Shown: positions 8,801 through 15,927 of the stretch, one piece after another
Numbering within the stretch: position 1 is the stretch's first letter
How the letters are laid out: each line of letters opens with the position of its first letter
DNA from: Akkermansiaceae bacterium UBA2367
GTDB taxonomy: Bacteria > Verrucomicrobiota > Verrucomicrobiia > Verrucomicrobiales > DEV007
Assembly: GCA_002344525.1 (NCBI GenBank)
Contig: DDTJ01000095.1
Coordinates: 8,002-72,001 of the forward strand
Length of the DNA: 64,000 nucleotides
Reading direction: 5' to 3'
Position numbers and translations under genes: made by a program
The notes under the pieces: model-generated
What the model was told of the DNA's origin: nothing
The model's input: the letters and a program-made list of their open reading frames with translations, nothing else
Database searches by the model: none

Positions 8801-9121
8801 TCAGTAGCGGCGCTCGCGTCCTCCACGATCATAGCCGCCTTGGCCGCGTCCGCCGCCGTAACCGCCGCCGCCTCGCTCCTCGCGGGGCTGGGCTTCGTTC
8901 ACTTTGATGGGGCGTCCATCGATGTTCTGGCCGTCGAGGTGTTTGATCGCCGCCTCCATTGCGCCGCGCGAGTCCATCGTTACGAAAGCGAAGCCGCGAG
9001 GGCGACCCGTTTCGCGATCCGAGGGCAGATGGACATCCGTCACCGCACCGTGGGTGCCGAAGAGGGTTTCGAGGGTTTGTTTGGTTGTGCTGAACGCGAG
9101 GTTTCCAACGTACATTTTCAT
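8801..9121 (-). CDS. RRM-domain RNA-binding protein
   Basis: A small bacterial RNA-binding protein of 106 residues. A single RRM fills residues 1-80, with RNP2 MYVGNL at 3-8 and RNP1 RGFAFVTM near 42-49. The tail after residue 83 is rich in Gly, Arg and Tyr (RGGGGYGGGRGQGGYDRGG). This layout matches the cyanobacterial and PVC glycine-rich RRM proteins, several of which are cold-induced; no cold-shock element was identified here. An intrinsic terminator follows directly. About 250 bp upstream (to 9370) hold no gene and probably include its promoter and 5' leader. Confidence 0.93.
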   Translation of the reverse strand: MKMYVGNLAFSTTKQTLETLFGTHGAVTDVHLPSDRETGRPRGFAFVTMDSRGAMEAAIKHLDGQNIDGRPIKVNEAQPREERGGGGYGGGRGQGGYDRGGRERRY

Positions 9122-9370
9122 TTTCTAGTGGTGGGTTCCTGCCAGGCGCCGTCTCCATAGACTGCTCCCAATTGCGGGTTTCAGATCACCACCGAATGCA
9201 AATGACTCACCTGGCAACACTTCAGACCTTGATTTTGCCAAGCACCGAACCGACCCGGCCAATCAACGCGCGATTTCGTAAAAAGCGAGCGATCTTTTCT
9301 GGGACCTCGGTCAATCTATTACCCACCTCGCCGACTCACACCCGCACAGGCCGGGGCGGTGCTTGCCGAC

Positions 9371-9910
9371 TCACTGGCCTTGGGCGATCAGTTCGATCCG
9401 GTGGATCTCGAAATCGTCGAGGTTCTTCCCGTCGGCTCCCGGGACGATCTCAAGAACGTTCATTCCGTCCCGAAAGGCGGTTCCCTTCAGCTCGATCTCA
9501 ATCCGATCGACGTTGGCGGGGCTCTCGCTCACCTTGGCAAGCTTGTTAAGCACCACGATTTCCTCATGATTGATCAGCACCTTCGTGCGATATTTCCCGT
9601 CGCGGTAGGCCTTTGCCCGGTGCTTGTCCCTCGGCATCACAAGGTCCGCGATCGAAACCACCAGAACAAATGAGTCGGCGACCGAATGTTTGACGTGCTG
9701 CGGCATCTCGAACTCCGCCCGGTATGCCTTCACCTCGGGCCGGGGGTGCTGGTAGGACTTGATATGATCGTCCCCGACGTGCAGGGGGCCCTGAAGCAGA
9801 ACCACCGACCACGGTGCCTTTTGGGCGATCAGGACCGTCGAAGCGAGCGCCGACAGCAGGCAAAGGCGGAGGGTCCTGAATCGAGTGCGGAGAGACGGGT
9901 GGGTCGTCAT
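9371..9910 (-). CDS. Secreted protein of unknown function, possible carbohydrate-binding-like fold
   Basis: A 179-residue product with an N-terminal hydrophobic export signal (TLRLCLLSALASTVLIA) and a beta-rich mature part. Its C-terminal half (KVLINHEEIVVLNKLA, then FRDGMNVLEIVPG and DDFEIHRIELIAQ) resembles the jelly-roll segments that end many PVC carbohydrate-active proteins, where 'G.N.L.I ... D...I..I.L' closes the sandwich. That is a pattern-level impression. ATG 9910 is preferred; another ATG 15 bp upstream is possible. The 375 bp between this start and the gene at 10286 hold only repeats. Confidence 0.6.
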   Translation of the reverse strand: MTTHPSLRTRFRTLRLCLLSALASTVLIAQKAPWSVVLLQGPLHVGDDHIKSYQHPRPEVKAYRAEFEMPQHVKHSVADSFVLVVSIADLVMPRDKHRAKAYRDGKYRTKVLINHEEIVVLNKLAKVSESPANVDRIEIELKGTAFRDGMNVLEIVPGADGKNLDDFEIHRIELIAQGQ

Positions 9911-9925
9911 GAGGAAGCGGGGCAA

Positions 9926-10285
9926 CGGCGTATTCTAGCGTCGATTCCGCCGGAAGAAAGCGGGATTCGAGAGGAGAGGGGCAGGGGAGAGGGAACCAAT
10001 TTCAAATACTCCAAAGAACTAAAGTTCCCGGGTTCCCGGGGCAGGAAATCTGTCGTGGGCACCGTCTCCATGGAAGCCGGGTAGGGCGAACCGTCCCGGT
10101 GAGCCGTTGCCGGGAATGCGCGTAACTTCCGGGGAGGGCGCTCTTTGGCCGGAGACGGCTCGGCGGGGACGCCTCGCCCCACCTTCGCCGAATTCGCGAC
10201 CAAGCCGGAAAGGCGGATTCGACGGGTGGGGCCGGGCGATTCGGACACTTCTCCGCCAGAGTTTGATGGCGCGAGGGGCAAAGAA
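9926..10285. other. Intergenic stretch with repeat fragments, no gene seen
   Basis: About 360 bp between divergent genes. I see no convincing reading frame. It contains GC-rich repeat-like pieces, including a 'GGTAGGGCGAACCG' motif whose close relative occurs near 55325, and at 10253-10271 a 19-bp exact copy of the last bases of the ABC exporter gene at 8681-8699. Promoters for both flanking genes must lie here but no strong -35/-10 pair stands out. Confidence 0.5.
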
Positions 10286-11128
10286 ATGGTTTGTTCCGCG
10301 CGTATCCCGGTCATGCCTTCCGCCTTCCGTCCCCTTGTTCTCTCCCTCGCCCTGCTGGTCGTCTTGGCCCCGGGTGTGGTCATGAGCGATTGGCGGATCG
10401 AGGACCAGTCCCCTGCCCAGGCTCCGGACGCGCCTTTCGTCCACGAGCGGAAGCTGGTGAGCCGGGAGGGAGCCGGGGGATCGGCCCGACAGAAGGCCAT
10501 CGATCTGGTCTGGTTCCACGCCTCGACCCACACGTTCGCGATCATCGACAACGGTCCGGCCGGGGCGACGCGCTACTCCGGCCTCGCCGAGGCGATGCGG
10601 AAGAACGAGGCCCTCGCCGGTTGCAACGGCGGATTCTTCCATCCCGACCACTCGCCTTCGGGGCTGATGGTCGCGGGCGAGGAGGCGACGGGCCGCTTCG
10701 GCCAAGGCGGGCTGCTGAGCGGGGTGCTTCTCTCCAGCGGGCGACGCAATCCCTACCTGCTCCGCCGTGCCGAATACGACGCGGGGAAATACAAGGCCAC
10801 CGACCTGATCCAGTCGGGGCCTTTCCTCGTCGATCGCGGCGTGACGGTGAAGGGACTCTCGCCGGAGAATTCGCGGCGGCGGACCTTCGTGCTCCACGAC
10901 GGGGGCAAGTGGTTCGCCCTCGGCCTGAGCGACGCCTTCACCCTCGCCGAGCTTGGGGATATCCTCGCCCAGCCCGGTCTGTCCCCGGCCCGCAAGGTCC
11001 ACCGGGCGCTGAATCTCGATGGGGGGACCTCCTCGGGCCTCTATCTGGACCGGGGTTCGCCGGGGGGCGGCATCGCCGTCGAACCGGTCAAAACGGTGCG
11101 GAACTTCGTCGCCATCGTGCCAAGGTAG
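10286..11128 (+). CDS. Secreted phosphodiester glycosidase-family protein (NAGPA/DUF2233 domain)
   Basis: A 280-residue exported protein with the NAGPA-type phosphodiester glycosidase domain. Landmarks are GCNGGFFHPDHSPSGLMVA, LIQSGPFLVDRG, RRRTFVLHDGGKWFALGLSD and the active-site-like ALNLDGGTSSGLYLD. The founding eukaryotic enzyme removes GlcNAc from phosphodiesters (the 'uncovering enzyme'); bacterial homologues are thought to act on cell-wall or glycan phosphodiesters, mostly without proof. The hydrophobic segment PLVLSLALLVVLAPGVVM is the export signal. ATG 10286 has an AGGGG about 9 bp upstream; ATG 10313 is an alternative that starts directly at the signal peptide. It is followed by a 7-bp tandem repeat. 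Confidence 0.85.
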   Translation: MVCSARIPVMPSAFRPLVLSLALLVVLAPGVVMSDWRIEDQSPAQAPDAPFVHERKLVSREGAGGSARQKAIDLVWFHASTHTFAIIDNGPAGATRYSGLAEAMRKNEALAGCNGGFFHPDHSPSGLMVAGEEATGRFGQGGLLSGVLLSSGRRNPYLLRRAEYDAGKYKATDLIQSGPFLVDRGVTVKGLSPENSRRRTFVLHDGGKWFALGLSDAFTLAELGDILAQPGLSPARKVHRALNLDGGTSSGLYLDRGSPGGGIAVEPVKTVRNFVAIVPR

Positions 11129-11131
11129 GGT

Positions 11132-11187
11132 TCACGGGTCACGGGTCACGGGTCACGGGTCACGGGTCACGGGTCACGGGTCACGGG
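11132..11187. repeat. Tandem repeat, 8 perfect copies of TCACGGG
   Basis: Eight head-to-tail perfect copies of the heptamer TCACGGG begin 3 bp after the stop of the preceding gene. The uniformity of the units suggests recent slippage expansion. It lies outside coding sequence. Confidence 0.95.
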
Positions 11188-11230
11188 AAACCCGAAACCG
11201 CTTCGTGGGATCGCTGATTTAGCTGATTTC

Positions 11231-11262
11231 CGCTGATTTTTTCGAGGCCAGCAAAATCAGCG
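11231..11262. repeat. Palindromic CGCTGATTTT repeat cluster
   Basis: CGCTGATTTT at 11231-11240 and AAAATCAGCG at 11253-11262 form a perfect 10-bp stem. Further partial copies (GCTGATTT, GATCAGCG, AATCAGCG) lie on both sides between 11212 and 11281. It could act as a bidirectional terminator upstream of the sigma-factor promoter, or be an interspersed palindromic repeat. Confidence 0.6.
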
Positions 11263-11323
11263 CAGATCAGCGCCAATCAGCGGTCGCCGGAGGCTGAACC
11301 TGAAACGGTGGTCGTTGACGATC

Positions 11324-11360
11324 CTTGTCACAAACCCAGCGGACCGGGTTATGTTATGAT
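11324..11360 (+). promoter_or_regulatory. Putative ECF-type promoter of the sigma-factor gene
   Basis: CTTGTCACAA starts at 11324 and TTATGTTATGAT at 11349. The same decamer starts at 13577 upstream of the DUF1549 gene, followed at almost the same distance by TTATACTCCGAT. A TGTCAC-type -35 element shared by a sigma gene and a nearby operon fits autoregulation by an ECF sigma factor. The -10-like element ends next to the GTG at 11361, which would make this transcript nearly leaderless. Confidence 0.5.
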
Positions 11361-11942
11361 GTGAACGACCGAGCGACAGAGGACGAACTCGTCATCCGCG
11401 TGCAGCAGGGGGATCTCCCGGCCTTCGAGGGGCTTCTGGAGATGCATGCCTCCCACCTGCGCGGCTTCGTCGCGATGAAGCTGCCCGTGCCCCATCTCAT
11501 CGACGAGATCGCTCACGAGGCCTTCGTCTTCGCCCACCGCCACATCCTGGAGTTCAAGCCGGGGACGGACTTCGGGAAGTGGCTCCGGGCCATCGCCTTC
11601 AACCTCATCCGCAAGGAGACCCTGCGGCACCAGCGGCTCTCCAGGAACCGGGAGAAATTCCTTGAGCACCACCTCGTGCAGGAGTCGATGCGCGGCGACC
11701 ACTCGCCCGAGCAGCCGCTCGTCGCCGTCCTTGAGGAATGTCTCGCCCGCCTCCCCGAGCAGCAGCGCCACCTCTTGGAGCGGAAATACACCCTTTCGGA
11801 ATCCTCCCGCGAAATCGCGAGTGCCTTCGGCCAGAGCGAGGCGTGGGTGAGGACCACCCTGTGCCGCGTCCGCACCGCCCTGCGGCATTGCATCGAACGC
11901 AAACTCGAGGGCCGCCCGCCGGGCTCGCCCGAACCCGCCTGA
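11361..11942 (+). CDS. ECF-type RNA polymerase sigma factor
   Basis: A sigma-70 family factor of about 193 residues. Region 2 spans roughly 13-82 (FEGLLEMHASHLRGFV, then DEIAHEAFVFAHRHILEF and KWLRAIAFNLIRKE). Region 4 spans roughly 125-180 (RLPEQQRHLLERKYTLSE, then SREIASAFGQSEAWVRTTL and CRVRTALRHCIE). This is the Rhodopirellula/Verrucomicrobium ECF type that is found next to FecR-like genes. The FecR-LamG gene begins 4 bp after the stop, so the two are surely cotranscribed. The start is uncertain: GTG 11361 gives the usual NDRATEDELV opening, and a TTG at 11325 would overlap the putative promoter. Confidence 0.88.
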   Translation: MNDRATEDELVIRVQQGDLPAFEGLLEMHASHLRGFVAMKLPVPHLIDEIAHEAFVFAHRHILEFKPGTDFGKWLRAIAFNLIRKETLRHQRLSRNREKFLEHHLVQESMRGDHSPEQPLVAVLEECLARLPEQQRHLLERKYTLSESSREIASAFGQSEAWVRTTLCRVRTALRHCIERKLEGRPPGSPEPA

Positions 11943-11946
11943 CACC

Positions 11947-13518
11947 GTGGACTCGGAACATCTGGAAGCCTATCTCGCTGGCGAACTCGACGAAAAAGGC
12001 CGGGGGCAAGTGGAACATGCCCTGCGCCACGACGTCGACCTGCGAGCCAGCTTCGTCGCCCAGGCGCAGACCGACGCGGCTTTGCGGGCGCTCCTCGGTC
12101 CGGGCCGCGAGGCATTCCAGCAGGGCGTCCTCGCCCGGCTGCGCTCGGAGGGGGCGGGGGATCGCGGCTTCGCCAAATCGGTGCTCTTGGAGATCGTCGA
12201 GGAGCGCGAGGGCCGCCGTCCTGTCGCCTGGCCCGATCTCGTCAAGGCGGGCTTGATTTCCGCGGCGGCTTCGGTCGGGTTGCTCCTCCTGCTCCAGTCC
12301 ATCATCCTTCACGAGAGGCCGGTGCCGTCCGGGGGAGGGGGCGAAGTGGCCTTCGCCGCCCGGATCGAACGGAGCGAGAACTTGGTCTGGGATCCCGCCA
12401 GCCTCGGCAAGGTGAGGGAGGACGGCTGGCTCGCGCCGGGCCTCCTCCGTCTGGAATCGGGTTCGGCCGTGGTCGTCTTCAACTCCGGGGCGACCGCCTT
12501 GGTCGAAGGCCCCGCCGAACTCAGCATCGAGTCGGGCAACCGCATGTTCCTCAAGTCGGGCCGCCTCGCCGCCGACGTCCCGCCACAGGCGCACGGCTTC
12601 ACGGTGAACACCCCCCGCCTCAACGCCGTCGATCTTGGAACACGCTTCGGGGTGGTGGTGGACGAGGAGGGGAACTCCGAACTCCATGTGATGGAGGGCG
12701 AGGTCGCCGCGAGCCGCACCAGCGGGCGCTCCGTCGCCACCGTCGTCCGCGAGGGCCTCGCCCTGCGCGCCGACGGGCGCACCCGCAGCGGGCTGGTTTC
12801 GGTGGCCTACGGCGGCGACACCTTCCGCCTCCGGCTCGGCTCCCCCGCCGCCGTCCATCCCGCGCTGCGCTACGCCTTCGACGAATCCTTCGGCGCGACC
12901 CTCGAAGACACGGGGAAGGACCGCCGTTTCGACATCCCCCTCGTCGCCCCGGGCGAACTGGACCGCTCCCCCCGCCGCGCCGCCGGGCGGACCGGGGGCG
13001 GGCTTGTCTTCCAGCCGGGGGAGACTCTGGACGCGCCCCTCTCGCAGGAGTTCCGCCTCGACGAGGCGCACACCGTCGCCTTCTGGGTGAAGCTGCCCGC
13101 CAAGGTCGGTCGGGAAACGCCGGAGCGGCTTCTCGAATACGGGAGCGAAGGCTCCTCCTGGCTCGTCGCGTGCCATTCCGGAACGGACGGAGGCATCCGC
13201 GGCGCCCTGCGAGTGGATTTCGGCGGAGGCCACGTCGTCGGCAGCACCGACCTCGCCGACGGGGACTGGCACCACGTCGCCTACCGCTACCTCGGCGGAA
13301 AGGGCGACCCCGCTTCCCAGCTCCACCTCTTCGTGGACGGGAAGCCCGAGACGATCAGCGGTTCATGGCCGGGTTCCCTTCCCAAGGGGGGGGCGAAGAA
13401 GCTCCGCCTCGGCGGCGACCGCGAGATGGGTTTCCAAGGCTGGATCGACGACCTCATCCTCTTCCAAGAAGCCGTCTCCACCTCGAGCATCCAGGCGCTG
13501 AGCGAATCAGGCAATTGA
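11947..13518 (+). CDS. FecR-like anti-sigma/membrane protein with C-terminal LamG-type domain
   Basis: A 523-residue single-pass membrane protein. The cytoplasmic N-terminus (EHLEAYLAGELDEKGRGQ) resembles the small helical zinc-less anti-sigma segment. A transmembrane helix lies at about 98-118 (AGLISAAASVGLLLLLQSII). The FecR domain follows at about 165-260 (FNSGATALVEGPAELSIES, then NAVDLGTRFGVVVD and LHVMEGEV). A concanavalin/LamG domain spans about 310-515 (HTVAFWVKLPAK, DWHHVAYRYLGG, GWIDDLILF). FecR proteins pass an outside signal to their sigma partner. The fused lectin-like domain suggests carbohydrate sensing, which is inference. The GTG start is 4 bp after the sigma gene. Confidence 0.85.
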   Translation: MDSEHLEAYLAGELDEKGRGQVEHALRHDVDLRASFVAQAQTDAALRALLGPGREAFQQGVLARLRSEGAGDRGFAKSVLLEIVEEREGRRPVAWPDLVKAGLISAAASVGLLLLLQSIILHERPVPSGGGGEVAFAARIERSENLVWDPASLGKVREDGWLAPGLLRLESGSAVVVFNSGATALVEGPAELSIESGNRMFLKSGRLAADVPPQAHGFTVNTPRLNAVDLGTRFGVVVDEEGNSELHVMEGEVAASRTSGRSVATVVREGLALRADGRTRSGLVSVAYGGDTFRLRLGSPAAVHPALRYAFDESFGATLEDTGKDRRFDIPLVAPGELDRSPRRAAGRTGGGLVFQPGETLDAPLSQEFRLDEAHTVAFWVKLPAKVGRETPERLLEYGSEGSSWLVACHSGTDGGIRGALRVDFGGGHVVGSTDLADGDWHHVAYRYLGGKGDPASQLHLFVDGKPETISGSWPGSLPKGGAKKLRLGGDREMGFQGWIDDLILFQEAVSTSSIQALSESGN

Positions 13519-13576
13519 AGAATCCATAAAAATCATAAACTTAGTTATTTTAAAATTCCCGTTCGCGCTTTTCTTT

Positions 13577-13614
13577 CTTGTCACAATTCGACCTCCCACT
13601 TGTTATACTCCGAT
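13577..13614 (+). promoter_or_regulatory. Putative ECF-type promoter of the DUF1549-DUF1501 operon
   Basis: CTTGTCACAA at 13577-13586 is followed after 16 bp by TTATACTCCGAT at 13603-13614. The arrangement repeats that upstream of the sigma gene at 11324. The TG at 13601-13602 just before TTATACT would also suit an extended -10 promoter, so housekeeping transcription is possible. The surrounding AT-rich DNA from 13519 contrasts with the GC-rich genes. Confidence 0.5.
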
Positions 13615-13655
13615 AGAAGAAGCTTTCCGATTTCTTCGAAACCTTCCCATCTCCC

Positions 13656-15872
13656 ATGAAAAACCGAACCCTCCACCGATGCCTTGCCGTCCTCCTCACC
13701 GGGGGAATCCTCCTCGCCTCGAACTCCCTGCGCGCCGAAGCCCGCACTTGGACCTCGGCCGACGGACGCACCCTGCAGGCCGAATTCGCCGGCACTTCCG
13801 GGGCGGGGGCCAACGCCACGGTGAAGCTGAAGATGGCTGACGGCTCGGTGATCGACTATCCCATCGCCAAGCTCAGCGAGCAGGATCGCCTCTTCGTGAA
13901 GGGGAACCTCCCCACCGATCCCACCGCCCTCGCCGCCGAGATCGACAAGCTCGTCATGAACAAGCTCAAGGAGAGCTACTACGGCCTCCAGGCCGAGCTC
14001 GCCGCCCTCCCGCAGAAGACCAACCTCACCCCCGAGGAGAAGGCGAAGCGCAAGCAGGAGATCGAGCGCGAGATGCAGATGTGCGCCCCGAACCCGATGA
14101 CCAACGACAACCAGTTCCTCCGGCGCATCTATCTCGACCTCGCGGGACGCATCCCCACCTACGACGAGGCTGACGCCTTCCTCAACGACCGCTCCCCGGA
14201 CAAGCGCGCCAAGCTCATCGACAAGCTCCTCGACTCCGAAGGATTCGTGATGCGGATGTACAACTACTATTCCGACATCCTCCGTATCCGCGAGGGCATC
14301 GTCATGATGGGCAACGGCAGCCTCAAGAGCGACCCCTACATGGAGTGGGTGAAACAGAGCATCCGCGAGGACAAGCCCTTCGACGTGATGGTGCGCGAGC
14401 TGCTCACCGCCCAAGGCAAAGTCTGGGAGTCGCCCGCCGTCGGCTACCTCGTCACCGACCAAGGGATGCGCCTCTGCAACCTTTCGAACACCTTCACCAT
14501 CTTCATGGGCACGGAGATCACCTGCGCCCAGTGCCACGACCACCCCTTCGAGGAGGTCTACCAGATGGACTTCTTCAAGATGGCCGCCTTCATGGGCCAG
14601 ACCGAGACCAACGCCAGCGGTCGTGACATGATGGCCATGGGCGGCGGTGGCGACTACCGCGCCGAGATCGACCGCATGAACAAGGTGCTCCTCGATGCCG
14701 GCCGGCTGGGGCGCAACCAGACCGTGGACCAGAACCTCGGCCAGTGGATCAGCACTCACCGCATCCAAGTCGTGGAGACCGCGAAAAACACCATCGTCCT
14801 CCCCCACGACTACAAATACGACGACGCCGAGCCGAACGAGCCGGTGAACGCCGACACCTACTTCGGCGACAAGATGGATCTTTCCAAATACGAGACCCCC
14901 CGCGAGGCCTTCGCCGACTGGGTCGTCTCGCCGGGCAACCCCCGCTTCACCATCAACACCGTGAACCGCTTCTGGAAGATCGCCTTCGGCCTCGCCCAGA
15001 TCGAGCCGGTCTACAACATCCCCGGCCACCTCGACGGCCAGGCGCAGAACTACGAACTGCTCGCCTTCCTCGAGGAGATGATGAAGGATCTCGACTTCAG
15101 CGTGAAGGGCTTCTTCCGAGTCCTCTACAATACCCAAGCCTACCAGCGCGAGGCCGAGACCCTCACCCCCAGCCTCACCCAGGTGGACCAGGGTTCCTAC
15201 CACTTCCCCGGACCCATCCTGCGCCGCATGAGCGCCGAGCAGATCTGGGACTCCCTCGTCGCCCTCACCACGGCGAATCCCGAGTCCGTCCTCCGCAAGG
15301 GGGCCGACTCCTACAAGGAAATCATGAACATCGACTTCGCCTCCCTCAAGACCGCCGACGAAATCGAGAAATGGAAGAAGGACTGGAGCAACGTGAGCCG
15401 GCTTGAGAAATACAATGGCGAAGTCGTCTCGCGCGACGACAACGTGGGCGGGGCGCAGATGTTCCGCGCCTCCGAGCTCCGCCAGCCCATGCCGCCCGAG
15501 CACTTCCTGCGCATGTTCGGCCAATCCGACAAGCAGCTCATCGAGAACTCGTTCACGACCGGATCGTCCCCGCAGGTGATGGCCCTCCTCAACGGCGAGA
15601 TCACCAACCGCGTCCTCACCAGCCCCGACGCCTACCTCATCAAGGAGATCGCCTACGGCAAGGGGTCGAAGCGCGACAACATCGACAAGATCTTCCTCAG
15701 CGTCCTTTCCCGCTACCCCACCTCGCAGGAAAAGAGCATGGCCCAGTCGGGGATGCGCGCGAAAACCGACCGCGACATGAGCGACCAGCAGAAGATGCAG
15801 GCCGAAGCCCTCGCCATCGGCAACGTCATCTGGGCGCTCGTCAACACTCGCGAGTTCATGTTCATCCAGTAA
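13656..15872 (+). CDS. Secreted SHD1-like / DUF1549-DUF1553 protein
   Basis: A 738-residue exported protein of the PVC-specific DUF1549/DUF1553 class. A signal peptide (LAVLLTGGILLASNSLRAEA) leads into an SHD1-like beta module at about 28-88 (RTWTSADGRTLQAEFAG, then VIDYPIAKLSEQDRLFV). A charged helical linker follows, then DUF1549 from about 145 (NQFLRRIYLDLAGRIPTYDE), with CAQCHDHPFE at 290-299 that could bind c-type haem. DUF1553 follows from about 425 (FADWVVSPGNPRFTINTVNR, then NYELLAFL). Members are abundant in planctomycetes and verrucomicrobia, always beside DUF1501 partners; their biochemical role is unproven. It probably shares its transcript with the DUF1501 gene 55 bp downstream. 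Confidence 0.92.
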   Translation: MKNRTLHRCLAVLLTGGILLASNSLRAEARTWTSADGRTLQAEFAGTSGAGANATVKLKMADGSVIDYPIAKLSEQDRLFVKGNLPTDPTALAAEIDKLVMNKLKESYYGLQAELAALPQKTNLTPEEKAKRKQEIEREMQMCAPNPMTNDNQFLRRIYLDLAGRIPTYDEADAFLNDRSPDKRAKLIDKLLDSEGFVMRMYNYYSDILRIREGIVMMGNGSLKSDPYMEWVKQSIREDKPFDVMVRELLTAQGKVWESPAVGYLVTDQGMRLCNLSNTFTIFMGTEITCAQCHDHPFEEVYQMDFFKMAAFMGQTETNASGRDMMAMGGGGDYRAEIDRMNKVLLDAGRLGRNQTVDQNLGQWISTHRIQVVETAKNTIVLPHDYKYDDAEPNEPVNADTYFGDKMDLSKYETPREAFADWVVSPGNPRFTINTVNRFWKIAFGLAQIEPVYNIPGHLDGQAQNYELLAFLEEMMKDLDFSVKGFFRVLYNTQAYQREAETLTPSLTQVDQGSYHFPGPILRRMSAEQIWDSLVALTTANPESVLRKGADSYKEIMNIDFASLKTADEIEKWKKDWSNVSRLEKYNGEVVSRDDNVGGAQMFRASELRQPMPPEHFLRMFGQSDKQLIENSFTTGSSPQVMALLNGEITNRVLTSPDAYLIKEIAYGKGSKRDNIDKIFLSVLSRYPTSQEKSMAQSGMRAKTDRDMSDQQKMQAEALAIGNVIWALVNTREFMFIQ

Positions 15873-15927
15873 TCCCCACCATCCCGAATCCGATTTTCAA
15901 AACGCCAATCCAAACGCCCATCCCATC

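Noticed and set aside
11132..11187. CRISPR-like array of TCACGGG
   Set aside because: Units are 7 bp and directly adjacent with no spacers, so it is a microsatellite.
13581..15524. Long open frame antisense to the DUF1549 gene
   Set aside because: It is the mirror of a GC-rich gene with biased third positions. Composition is His/Val/Gly/Glu-rich without domains, and the plus strand clearly carries a known family with signal peptide.
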